Origin: CAVQEK01 sp963711495
Lineage (GTDB): Bacteria > Bacteroidota > Bacteroidia > Cytophagales > Cyclobacteriaceae
DNA: 64,000 nucleotides
Assembly: GCA_963711495.1 (NCBI GenBank)
Contig: CAVQEK010000013.1
Location: 1,178,001 to 1,242,000, forward strand
Direction: 5' to 3'
Below are positions 41,555 to 49,912 of this stretch, one piece after another. The notes beneath the pieces were generated by a model. The model made no database searches. It was given only the letters and a program-made list of their open reading frames with translations, and had not been told where the DNA came from. Every line of letters starts with the position of its first letter. Position 1 is the stretch's first letter. The position numbers were made by a program, and so were the translations under genes.

Positions 41555-44398
41555 TTGAAATTTAAACTGATTTTCATATTGTTGGTGCTTGTGTCGGCAG
41601 GCGCCATTTTCTTTTTTATATCAAAAGGTAAACAGGATTTACAGGCTCCGGTATATTCTATTCCTGATTCTTTGGTGATTCCTTCTCAGGAATCCGAAGA
41701 AGGTGAGGAAGATGACCCGGAATCACGCCTGGCTTATGAGGTGAAAATGTTGGCAGATCCTGCCACGGGCACCATCCCATCGGATATAAGAAAACAGGAA
41801 GTGGCTTTTGCCGCCCGATTGCCAAAAAAATACAATATCAGCCAACAACTACGAAGATCGCAGATCAATGATGTAGGGGTCTGGCAATCCAGCGGTCCCT
41901 ACAATGTAGGGGGTCGCACCAGGGCTTTAGCCCTTGATATCTCCAACGAGAATGTGATTATCGCCGGTGGCGTTTCCGGAGGCATGTGGCGCAGTGAAGA
42001 TAGTGGAGATCACTGGTCTATGGTTACAAGCCCGTTAAGTTTGCATAGTGTAACCTGTATTGCTCAAGATACCAGGGCGGGCAAACAAAACATTTGGTAT
42101 TACGGTACAGGTGAAATTATTGGCAATTCAGCCAGCAAATCTGATGCGGCTTACCGGGGAGATGGGATATTTAAATCTAATGATGGGGGTAAGCATTGGA
42201 CACTTTTGCCTTCCACAGCACTGGCCCCACCAAATATTTTTGGAAGTCAGTTTCAATATATCTGGAATGTTATTACCAACCCGTTTGCCAACAGTCAGGA
42301 TGAAGTGTACGCTGCAACTGTTGGTTCCATTTTCAGATCAATCGATGGGGGCAGTTCCTGGCAGGCAGTTTTGGGGCCCACCTTGAACAATGACCCCAAT
42401 CAATCGATAACGAATGGGCGAATTTCAAGTTTCACTGACATTGCTATTACCTATAGTGGGGCTTTTTATGCAACACTAAGTCAAAATGGCATAAATGGCA
42501 GCAGTTTGACCCATGGCATCTACCGTTCTGCTGATGGTGTTAATTGGGTCAATATTACTCCTGCCAATTGGCCAGACAAGTTTTCCCGTACGGTTATTGG
42601 TGCTTCGCCATCCAATCCCGATGTGGTTTATTTCGTAGCAGATGCCGACCAGGAAATGATCTGGAAATACAATTATATTTCTGGTAATGGCACCGGTGCT
42701 GGCGGCAGGTGGACTAATCTCAGTGAAAATCTTCCTGAATTTGGCGGTCAGGTGGGAGATTACGACACACAGGGTTCATACGATATGGTTATTAAAGTAC
42801 ATCCCGACAATGAAAATGTTGTCTTTCTCGGCGGTACTAATGTTTACCGATCTACTGATGGCTTTTCAACACAGAACAATATCCAATGGATCGGTGGTTA
42901 CGATACCACCAATACTGTGGATAAATACCCCAATCATTTTGTGGACCAGCACGCTTTTGTTTTCTATCCTTCGAATCCCAAAAAAATGCTTACCGGCAAT
43001 GATGGGGGCGTTTTTATAACTGAAAATGCCATGGCTGCCAAAGTATCTTGGCGCCCCCTGAACAACGGTTACATTACTGCACAGTTTTACACAGTGGCTT
43101 TGGATGTTGCTGGTAAAAAAGGATATATTTTTGGCGGATTAATGGACAATGGAGTATATGCGGTGAATTCAACAGATTTGCAAAACTTTTGGAAAAGTAT
43201 TGTCAATGGTGACGGAGGTTTTTGTGCCATTGCCAAAGATGCACAATATATATACGCCTCCACACAGAGTAGCCGAATTTTACGCCTGACCTTTGACAAC
43301 AATCTTCAATACACCTCATTTACCCGTGTTGATCCATTTGATGCCGGTGAGAAATCCAATCAGGAATATTTGTTTATCAATCCATTTGTACTCGATCCTG
43401 GCAATCAGAATGTGATGTTTCTGGCGGGCGGCGATAAGATCTGGAGAAATGATAATCTCGCTCAGATACCAATTTTCAACAACAATAAAACGTCGGTGAA
43501 TTGGGTATCTCTGGAAAAAACTGCTATCGCAAAGGGTCAGATCAGCGCAATTAGTATATCTAGTAATCCTGGTGAAATTGTGTATTTCGGAACCAGTACG
43601 GGCAAATTATATAAAATCAACAACGCACGATCTATAAATTACGAAGTGAATGAAATTGGTTTGGGTCAGTTTCCGGCCGATGGATTTGTTAATTGTATCG
43701 CTGTAAGCCCCCAAAATGCCGATCATCTCATGGTGGTATTTTCCAATTATAATGTGATCAGTATTTTCAATTCTTACGATGGAGGGGCGAGTTTCCAGTC
43801 AGTAAGTGGCAACCTGGAGGAACATCCGGATGGTTCCGGTAGCGGCCCTTCCGTGCGTTGGATGGATATCATTCCCTTAACTTCTGGTAAAAACCTGTAT
43901 TTAGCGGGCACCAGCACCGGCTTGTATTCTTGTGAGGATCTGAATGGCGATAACACGATCTGGACGCAGGAAGCGGCTGATCTGATTGGCCACGCGGTAG
44001 TTTCAATGATTCGATACCGAACCAGCGATAATCTCATTGTTGCCGCAACACACGGTAATGGTGTTTTTACCACAAGATTGAATGATATCGTTCCAATAAT
44101 GCCTGAAATTCCAGCGCCTGATTTTGCAGTTTCTAACGCTTATCCTAATCCTTTTTCAGACAAAATCACCATGCCATTCTATATTCCCGCAGACGGCCCG
44201 GTTAGAATTCAAATTTACAATGCAACCGGCCAGCTTGTGAAAACGCTAATGTGGGCACATTTATTCAAAGGTCAAAATTCTGTAACCTGGGATGGCACCA
44301 ATAATGCGGGCGTGAAGATGGCATCTGGCCCGTATATCTGCCGGGTGGAATACAGCAATAAACAACGCGCAAAAAAGTTAATTTACATCAATCAATGA
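41555..44398 (+). CDS. T9SS-secreted sortilin/BNR-type beta-propeller protein
   Basis: The 947-residue protein starts at TTG 41555: a stop lies two codons upstream and the first in-frame ATG is about 68 codons in, yet the TTG start gives a good signal segment (FKLIFILLVLVSAGAIFFFI). The body has repeated BNR/VPS10-like blades (GGVSGGMWRSEDSGDHWSMV, GIFKSNDGGKHWTLLPS, SIFRSIDGGSSWQAV). Residues about 860-947 form a type A T9SS sorting domain (AYPNPFSDKITMPFYI, IYNATGQLVKTL, ASGPYICRVEY). It should be exported and then anchored or released at the cell surface. Confidence 0.88.
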   Translation: MKFKLIFILLVLVSAGAIFFFISKGKQDLQAPVYSIPDSLVIPSQESEEGEEDDPESRLAYEVKMLADPATGTIPSDIRKQEVAFAARLPKKYNISQQLRRSQINDVGVWQSSGPYNVGGRTRALALDISNENVIIAGGVSGGMWRSEDSGDHWSMVTSPLSLHSVTCIAQDTRAGKQNIWYYGTGEIIGNSASKSDAAYRGDGIFKSNDGGKHWTLLPSTALAPPNIFGSQFQYIWNVITNPFANSQDEVYAATVGSIFRSIDGGSSWQAVLGPTLNNDPNQSITNGRISSFTDIAITYSGAFYATLSQNGINGSSLTHGIYRSADGVNWVNITPANWPDKFSRTVIGASPSNPDVVYFVADADQEMIWKYNYISGNGTGAGGRWTNLSENLPEFGGQVGDYDTQGSYDMVIKVHPDNENVVFLGGTNVYRSTDGFSTQNNIQWIGGYDTTNTVDKYPNHFVDQHAFVFYPSNPKKMLTGNDGGVFITENAMAAKVSWRPLNNGYITAQFYTVALDVAGKKGYIFGGLMDNGVYAVNSTDLQNFWKSIVNGDGGFCAIAKDAQYIYASTQSSRILRLTFDNNLQYTSFTRVDPFDAGEKSNQEYLFINPFVLDPGNQNVMFLAGGDKIWRNDNLAQIPIFNNNKTSVNWVSLEKTAIAKGQISAISISSNPGEIVYFGTSTGKLYKINNARSINYEVNEIGLGQFPADGFVNCIAVSPQNADHLMVVFSNYNVISIFNSYDGGASFQSVSGNLEEHPDGSGSGPSVRWMDIIPLTSGKNLYLAGTSTGLYSCEDLNGDNTIWTQEAADLIGHAVVSMIRYRTSDNLIVAATHGNGVFTTRLNDIVPIMPEIPAPDFAVSNAYPNPFSDKITMPFYIPADGPVRIQIYNATGQLVKTLMWAHLFKGQNSVTWDGTNNAGVKMASGPYICRVEYSNKQRAKKLIYINQ

Positions 44399-44460
44399 TT
44401 GATTTTGTGAGCCGGACCATAGTAATAAGAGAAAGAAGAATACAGGCAACATGAAATACA

Positions 44461-45198
44461 ATGGGTGATCGACAAAACTATTTTTTGAAATACTTTTTAT
44501 GGGTGAACTATCTCATGCTGGGGATCGCAGCACTTTCTTGTAGTCCCGCTCCGGAAAAAATTATTAATGAAGCCCGAAACGCCCTGGATAGCGGTCAATA
44601 TGAACTGGCACTTTCCAGACTGAAAGTGCTCAGTGATGAAGATGTTGTGAATCCTGATGTTTATAATATGCGAGGTATTGCCCAATTTGAACTTGGTCAA
44701 TATGCCGGGGCCATTGGCAATTATGATCGTGCTATAGCGCTGGATAGTACCAATTACAAGCCTTTTTACAACCGCGGTACTGCCTATTATAAACTGGATA
44801 ATGTGGGTGCGGCATATCGTGATTTTACCAAGGCTTTGGAAATTAAAGCGAATGAATCGGATATTTATATAAATCGGGCCAATGTGCTTATTTTAATGCA
44901 TCAATTTCATAATGCACTCGATGATCTGGAAATGGCAGAAAAGCTGGATGTTGACAATTATCTCGTTTATTTCAATAAATCACGTGCCCTGATGATGCTT
45001 GATAGTCTGCAGGCAGCCGATCGTACTATGAAAAAATGCGTTCAACTTAATGGAGATTTCTCACCGGCTTATTATTTCCTGGGACAGATCAGTTTATTGA
45101 GAGACAGCACAGAAGCAGCATGCCTTTATCTCAAACAGGCTCAAAAACTTGGTTATACAGAAGCTGATACGCTCATCCGGCAATATTGTAACCGGTAA
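44461..45198 (+). CDS. TPR-repeat lipoprotein
   Basis: The 245-residue protein has a lipobox (GIAALSC) and about six tetratricopeptide repeats from residue 40 onward (VYNMRGIAQFELGQYAGAIGN, FYNRGTAYYKLDNVGAAYRD, YINRANVLILMHQFHNALDD). TPR proteins scaffold protein contacts. It lies 62 bases after the T9SS protein and ends one base before yciH's convergent stop. Confidence 0.85.
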   Translation: MGDRQNYFLKYFLWVNYLMLGIAALSCSPAPEKIINEARNALDSGQYELALSRLKVLSDEDVVNPDVYNMRGIAQFELGQYAGAIGNYDRAIALDSTNYKPFYNRGTAYYKLDNVGAAYRDFTKALEIKANESDIYINRANVLILMHQFHNALDDLEMAEKLDVDNYLVYFNKSRALMMLDSLQAADRTMKKCVQLNGDFSPAYYFLGQISLLRDSTEAACLYLKQAQKLGYTEADTLIRQYCNR

Positions 45199-45540
45199 CT
45201 ACCTTTTGACATGATATCCGGCTTCTGAAAGGATTGTATTAATTTTTTCTTTCAGATCTCCCTGAATAATGATTTCCCGGTCTTTTTCACTACCACCGGC
45301 ACCACATTTCGTCTTGAGCATTTTACTCAGTTTTTTAAGATCGGTAGCTGATCCGACAAAACCACTTATGATCGTGGCTGTTTTTCCGCCACGCCCTTTT
45401 TTTTCTATTCTCAAATTCAAATTCTGCTTGTTTGCCGGTAAAGTGGGCGTGAATAATTGATTGGTAGTTTCGTAATCAAAATGTGGGTCTGTTGAATATA
45501 TAATACCAGACCTGTTGTCTTTTTTTGCCTTTTTACTCAT
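45199..45540 (-). CDS. yciH: SUI1/eIF1-like translation factor YciH
   Basis: The 113-residue protein has the SUI1 fold: LNLRIEKKGRGGKTATIISGFV, then LSKMLKTKCGAGGSEKDREIIIQGDLKEKI. The CGAGGS motif is diagnostic. Bacterial homologues affect start-site fidelity in vitro. Upstream is the universal stress protein gene, 13 bases away and in the same direction. Confidence 0.9.
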   Translation of the reverse strand: MSKKAKKDNRSGIIYSTDPHFDYETTNQLFTPTLPANKQNLNLRIEKKGRGGKTATIISGFVGSATDLKKLSKMLKTKCGAGGSEKDREIIIQGDLKEKINTILSEAGYHVKR

Positions 45541-45553
45541 TCAACTGATTAAT

Positions 45554-46399
45554 TTACCGATGGGCGATGAATAAAGGGATGCTCGATTTTTTAAGGATAT
45601 TTCTGGCAACACTTGGCAGGAAAAGGTTTGAAATATGACTTCTTCCGTAAGCCCCCATCACCACAATCGGATTTTGAATACTTTCGGCAAAGTTACTGAT
45701 TTCATTGGAAATATTACTACCGGTGAGAAGTTGCAAGCCTACGTTGCTGTAATGTTGTTTTACCAGATCGAGCAAGAATTTCTCATTTTTAATTTCTTCC
45801 TCGGCGTCCGGTACTACCGTCAATACGGAAACTAATTTCTCTTTTATGCTTCCCGTAAATAAATTATTAAAAGATTTGATGGCGAATACAGAAGATTCCT
45901 TGCCATCATAAGTAAAGATGATATTGTCAATTTGCTTGAGGTTGGGAGGGATGATGAGCACCGGGCACCTGCTTCCTTTCAGCAATTGGTAGAGTAATGT
46001 GGTGTCTGGTTGCTTTGTGACATAGTTGTAGAATATACGATAGTTCAAAATGAGCAGATCAGAGTAAGTAGTTTGTTTGATGACTTCATGAGCCGTTAAT
46101 CTGAAATCATTGTTGATTGTGTAGCGCACATTGTTTTGTTCTGCATTTTGCTCAAAAGCGCTAATGATCTCCGCTTTTTTCTGATCTTCTTCTGTGAGCA
46201 AATCGCTGCCGTAGGGTAAAAAATCAGCCAATACAGGTTCTCCGATATAATTGCTAATGGTAGATATGAAGGAGAAGTCCTTTACGAGTAACCCTACAAA
46301 CAAATGTTGGCTTAATTGACTGAATAACTGATTGGCTACCTGAAATAAATTTTTATTGAATTTCGGGTCGTCGTTTAATGCAACAAGAAATTTGGCCAT
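45554..46399 (-). CDS. Universal stress protein (two-domain)
   Basis: About 281 residues with two Usp-like halves. The first contains SDLLILNYRIF, with less complete ATP-binding residues. The second ends VVMGAYGRSHISNLFLPSVARNILKKSSIPLFI, close to the GxxGxSxxxxxxLGSVA-type nucleotide motif but degenerate. The frame opens at GTG 46411; ATG 46399 (MAKFLVALND) is the natural start. It forms a tandem pair with the next Usp gene, 65 bases upstream. Confidence 0.85.
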   Translation of the reverse strand: MAKFLVALNDDPKFNKNLFQVANQLFSQLSQHLFVGLLVKDFSFISTISNYIGEPVLADFLPYGSDLLTEEDQKKAEIISAFEQNAEQNNVRYTINNDFRLTAHEVIKQTTYSDLLILNYRIFYNYVTKQPDTTLLYQLLKGSRCPVLIIPPNLKQIDNIIFTYDGKESSVFAIKSFNNLFTGSIKEKLVSVLTVVPDAEEEIKNEKFLLDLVKQHYSNVGLQLLTGSNISNEISNFAESIQNPIVVMGAYGRSHISNLFLPSVARNILKKSSIPLFIAHR

Positions 46400-46464
46400 T
46401 TTTCCTTTCACTCGTATAAAATTTTATCAACGCATAAGATTGGTGGACGCAAAGTCAGTTAAAA

Positions 46465-47334
46465 TTATTTATGCTTTAGCCTGAAAGTCCAAACGGGCCG
46501 TTTGGCATGGTTGACCACTTCCTCAGCGATACTTCCGCTCAACAGATGCAACAATCCCGTTCGACCGTGGGTGGCCAGCGCTATCAGATCGGCATCTATA
46601 TCCTGTGCAAAATAAATAATTCCGTCCTCCTCAATTTTATCATTAAAAATATTCACCGTATAATTCCTGAGTTCATTCTCCCGGATAAATTCATTGATCA
46701 AATGCAGGGTTTTCCTGGTTGTTTCAAAATTATTGGGGGTGTTAATGCGCACAAGGTGCAACTTTGAACTAAATACTTCCTGTAATTTTTTGAGGTCTTC
46801 ACCCACATGAGCTTCATCATCAGAAAAATTGGAAGCAAAGGCAATATCACTGATGGCTTTAAGTTCGGTTGGTGCCTTTACGGTGAGCACCGGACTTTTC
46901 GAATGCCGGACCACTTTTTCAGTATTGGAACCAATAAGCGCTTCTTCCAACCCTCCGGCACCTTTAGATCCAATAACGACCAGATCAGTTTTTTCCTGGT
47001 TTATTTCTTCTGTGATAAAATGAAAAGCACTGCCCAGTTTCACTTTCTTTTCAATCGTAATTTTCCCACCCTGATAACGCTCAATAAAAGCCTGTAATTT
47101 TTCTTCCGCCTGGCTGTGCAGAGATTCAATGAATTTTTCGTCGTACCCTATGCTGGCTGGTCCGCCCATCACTGGATAGGCACCATTTCCAATGCTGAAA
47201 TCAAACAGACCGGTGTAATCAAGTACATGCAGCGCAATAATATCAGCGCCGCTGGCTTCTGCAATTTGACAAGCGAGGTCAAATGCATAGGAGGCTTGTT
47301 CGGAAAAATCAGTGGGGACTATTATCCGTTTCAT
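46465..47334 (-). CDS. Universal stress protein (two-domain)
   Basis: The 289-residue protein has two tandem UspA domains. Domain 1: IIVPTDFSEQASYAFDLACQ and VVIGSKGAGGLEEALIGSNTEKVVRHS, a good ATP-binding loop. Domain 2: IAFASNFSDDEA and ALATHGRTGLLHLLSGSIAEEVVNHAKRPV. Usp proteins bind ATP and support survival in low oxygen or starvation. The neighbouring Fnr-like gene just upstream is a likely regulator, though only by proximity. Confidence 0.9.
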   Translation of the reverse strand: MKRIIVPTDFSEQASYAFDLACQIAEASGADIIALHVLDYTGLFDFSIGNGAYPVMGGPASIGYDEKFIESLHSQAEEKLQAFIERYQGGKITIEKKVKLGSAFHFITEEINQEKTDLVVIGSKGAGGLEEALIGSNTEKVVRHSKSPVLTVKAPTELKAISDIAFASNFSDDEAHVGEDLKKLQEVFSSKLHLVRINTPNNFETTRKTLHLINEFIRENELRNYTVNIFNDKIEEDGIIYFAQDIDADLIALATHGRTGLLHLLSGSIAEEVVNHAKRPVWTFRLKHK

Positions 47335-47523
47335 GGCTACAGGCTGAATGTCAATACGTTTTCATTGAAAATAATGAGAGAAATCCCTTACATTATAGAT
47401 ACAAAAAAGGATAATAAAAAGTTATTTTGGAATGATGGCGGTCATTGTAAAAAATGACAATGGTCATATTTCACCACGATGGCGAAGTTTTGAAGAATTG
47501 TAAAGTGGGTAATACCAGGTGAA

Positions 47524-48243
47524 TTAGCGCCCGTAAAAATCAGCTTCCCTGACCAATCCCTTGGCGTTCAACACCTTAATTTTTTTGCCCTGCAGAGAAA
47601 TTAATTCCTGGCTTTTAAATTCGGATAAGAGTCGAATGACGGTTTCAGTTGCTGTTCCAATAATGTTGGCCAGATCTTCACGCGAAAGGGCTATGTCAAT
47701 CAAGTCGCTGTCTCCACCCTCCATGCCATAGGTTTCTTTCAACATTAACAATGTGGCTGCCAGTCTTTCACGCACTGATTTTTGAGCTATGGTCACCAAT
47801 TTTTGCTCCATCATGCCCAATTCGTGTGCAACTTTTTGTGCCATTTTCCTGAAAAAATTCGGATTGGCGTTTAAAATTTGCAGAAAATCAGTTTTAGGAA
47901 TATAACAAATAGCAGCTTCTTCGATAACGGTGGCTGATGAATTATAAAATTCTTCGCTGATCAGCGCACGGTAACCCAGGAAATCTCCGGTCTTTGAAAG
48001 TTTTAAGATTTGTTCTTTCCCTTCAGAACTTATTTTGTAAACTTTCACTTTACCGGAGTTGATACAAAATAATCCCATCGGCCGGGTGCCTTCATAAAAA
48101 AGCGTTTGCCCCTTTTTATATCTGATGCAGGTCTTGTGTAAAGATATTGTTTCAATATCGTCCTTTGATAAATCGCTAAACATAGATTGTTCTCTACCCG
48201 CACACAGAGAACATGGAATTTTAATGTTCTTTTTTGTATTCAA
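47524..48243 (-). CDS. Crp/Fnr-family transcriptional regulator
   Basis: The 239-residue protein combines a cyclic-nucleotide-binding-like sensor domain (GQTLFYEGTRPMGLFCINSG) with a C-terminal Crp HTH (LSREDLANIIGTATETVIRLLSEF). The N-terminus has CSLCAGREQSMF, the CxxC pattern of Fnr-like proteins, plus Cys about 36, so oxygen or redox sensing by an iron-sulfur cluster is possible. The start is a TTG at 48243: a stop codon lies two codons upstream and the next ATG would delete the CxxC. Confidence 0.88.
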   Translation of the reverse strand: MNTKKNIKIPCSLCAGREQSMFSDLSKDDIETISLHKTCIRYKKGQTLFYEGTRPMGLFCINSGKVKVYKISSEGKEQILKLSKTGDFLGYRALISEEFYNSSATVIEEAAICYIPKTDFLQILNANPNFFRKMAQKVAHELGMMEQKLVTIAQKSVRERLAATLLMLKETYGMEGGDSDLIDIALSREDLANIIGTATETVIRLLSEFKSQELISLQGKKIKVLNAKGLVREADFYGR

Positions 48244-48261
48244 GGTTTATTGAATTTTGAT

Positions 48262-48293
48262 CAAATTTAGTTAAGAATTTGTTCATTAACAAT
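48262..48293 (-). promoter_or_regulatory. Bacteroidetes-type promoter of the Crp/Fnr gene
   Basis: On the minus strand ATTG (48293-48290) and TAAATTTG (48269-48262) are separated by 20 bases, matching TTTG-N19/21-TAnnTTTG with one mismatch in the -33 box. Transcription would begin only some 12 bases before the TTG start codon. The adjacent TTGATCAA could be a binding site for an Fnr-like protein. Confidence 0.55.
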
Positions 48294-48418
48294 CTTCATA
48301 CATCGCGTAATCGCGTAGAATCCCCATTATTTTGACAACAAAATTGAAATTGGAATAGTTTCATGATTCACGTTAATCTAAGCTTTAAAACGGAACCCGT
48401 AAGATATTTTTTGAAATG

Positions 48419-49318
48419 TTATAAAATCAAACCAATTCCGAAAGTGAGTATGAAGATCAGGGTGGAAAGTGCCATCTGCCTGAGATAAGGATCGAGCTCA
48501 GCAGGATTCTTTTTATGGGTTACAGCCATACCGTTTTTTACTAAAAAAGGCAGGCTGATTGCAAAAAGAAATTGGACTGGAGAATTGTAATTAATCAGCA
48601 CGAAGATCAAGGCTAAAAGAAATGCAAACCCTAGCAGACACCAATGATAAACGACTGCATTTTTTCGACCCAAACGTACAGGAATTGACTTTTTACCGGC
48701 ATGGTGATCCGATTCAATATCACGGATATTATTGACATTTAAAACAGCTGTCGCCAAGAGTCCGCAACTTAATGCCGGTAAAATATAAGTCCACTTGAAG
48801 TTTCCGGTATGCAGGTAATAGGTGCCGAGTACACCAACGAGTCCAAAAAAGAGCAGAACTGCCACATCACCAAATCCGGCATATCCGTAAGGTTTTTTAC
48901 CATTGGTATAACGTATTGCTGCTAAAATGGCCAAGATGCCAACCGATATGAATACCACGAATATGGCCCCTGAAAAACCAATGGATATTTTGAGTAGCCA
49001 TAAACCACTGACCAAGGATAGGATCACAACAACGGATATGGCGATTTTCATAGCTTTAAGACTGATATTGCCCGATTGTACCGCACGCATCGGACCACCG
49101 CGTTGATCGTGGTCTGCGCCGTGAATGGAGTCGCCGTAATCGTTGGCTAGATTCGATAGAACTTGTAAAAAAATGGTGGTCAGCCCGGCGAAAAGCAGGA
49201 CGTTCCAATTGAATTGATGGTCGGACGTGGCCAAAAAGCTTCCCAAGCCAATACTCGCCAAGGCCAAAGGCAGCGTTCGCGGCCGCGCTGCAGCTAACCA
49301 GGTTTTGAATTTATTCAA
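48419..49318 (-). CDS. menA: 1,4-dihydroxy-2-naphthoate prenyltransferase
   Basis: The 299-residue UbiA-family membrane protein has the first Asp-rich motif in NLANDYGDSIHGADHDQRGGP and the second in NVNNIRDIESDHHAGK. The start LAAARPRTLPLALA is typical of MenA. It prenylates DHNA on the way to menaquinone, the usual respiratory quinone of Bacteroidota. It is 37 bases downstream of the glutathione peroxidase gene and probably in the argS-GPx-menA transcript. Confidence 0.92.
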   Translation of the reverse strand: MNKFKTWLAAARPRTLPLALASIGLGSFLATSDHQFNWNVLLFAGLTTIFLQVLSNLANDYGDSIHGADHDQRGGPMRAVQSGNISLKAMKIAISVVVILSLVSGLWLLKISIGFSGAIFVVFISVGILAILAAIRYTNGKKPYGYAGFGDVAVLLFFGLVGVLGTYYLHTGNFKWTYILPALSCGLLATAVLNVNNIRDIESDHHAGKKSIPVRLGRKNAVVYHWCLLGFAFLLALIFVLINYNSPVQFLFAISLPFLVKNGMAVTHKKNPAELDPYLRQMALSTLIFILTFGIGLIL

Positions 49319-49355
49319 CGCTCATTCAGATTAAAAAATCAAATTTAACGCTTAT

Positions 49356-49907
49356 TTATGAATTGATAGCGTCAGTGAGTTCTTTTGATAACGGCTTGAC
49401 TTTAGAAGGGAAAAAATTTACCAGCTCCCCTTTTTCATTGATCAGATATTTGCAGAAATTCCAGGATGGCTCATCCGTATTCCAGCCGTTATAATTTTTA
49501 TCGGTCAACCACCGGTACAAAGGTGCCATATCCAGACCTTTCACGGAAATCTTTTCAAACATCGGGAAAGTCACTCCATATTTAGAAGTGCAAAACTGTT
49601 TGATCTCTTCATTTGTTCCAGGTTCTTGTCCGCCGAAGTTGTTGGCCGGAAAACCGAGGATCACTAATTTATCAGGATATTTTTTATAAAGTGCTTCCAG
49701 ATCTTCGTATTGAGGTGTAAAACCACATTTGGATGCAACGTTTACGATCAGGATTTTTTTACCCTTGTATTGCGAAAAATCAACCAGTTTGCCGTCGATT
49801 GATTTCATTTTAAAATCATAAATGGATGTTGGAATTTCATTTTGAAATCTGAATCCGGAGATACCAACTAATACGGTGGCAAGAAGTGTTAAAAGTGCAT
49901 GTTTCAT
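49356..49907 (-). CDS. Exported glutathione peroxidase-like thiol peroxidase
   Basis: The 183-residue GPx-family protein has an N-terminal signal sequence (LLTLLATVLVGISGF). The peroxidatic Cys is in VASKCGFTPQYE, and GFPANNFGGQEPG and WNFCKYLINEKG supply the Gln and Trp/Asn of the tetrad. GPx-like bacterial enzymes usually use thioredoxin rather than glutathione. The gene lies 5 bases after argS. Confidence 0.88.
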   Translation of the reverse strand: MKHALLTLLATVLVGISGFRFQNEIPTSIYDFKMKSIDGKLVDFSQYKGKKILIVNVASKCGFTPQYEDLEALYKKYPDKLVILGFPANNFGGQEPGTNEEIKQFCTSKYGVTFPMFEKISVKGLDMAPLYRWLTDKNYNGWNTDEPSWNFCKYLINEKGELVNFFPSKVKPLSKELTDAINS

Positions 49908-49912
49908 GGTGA

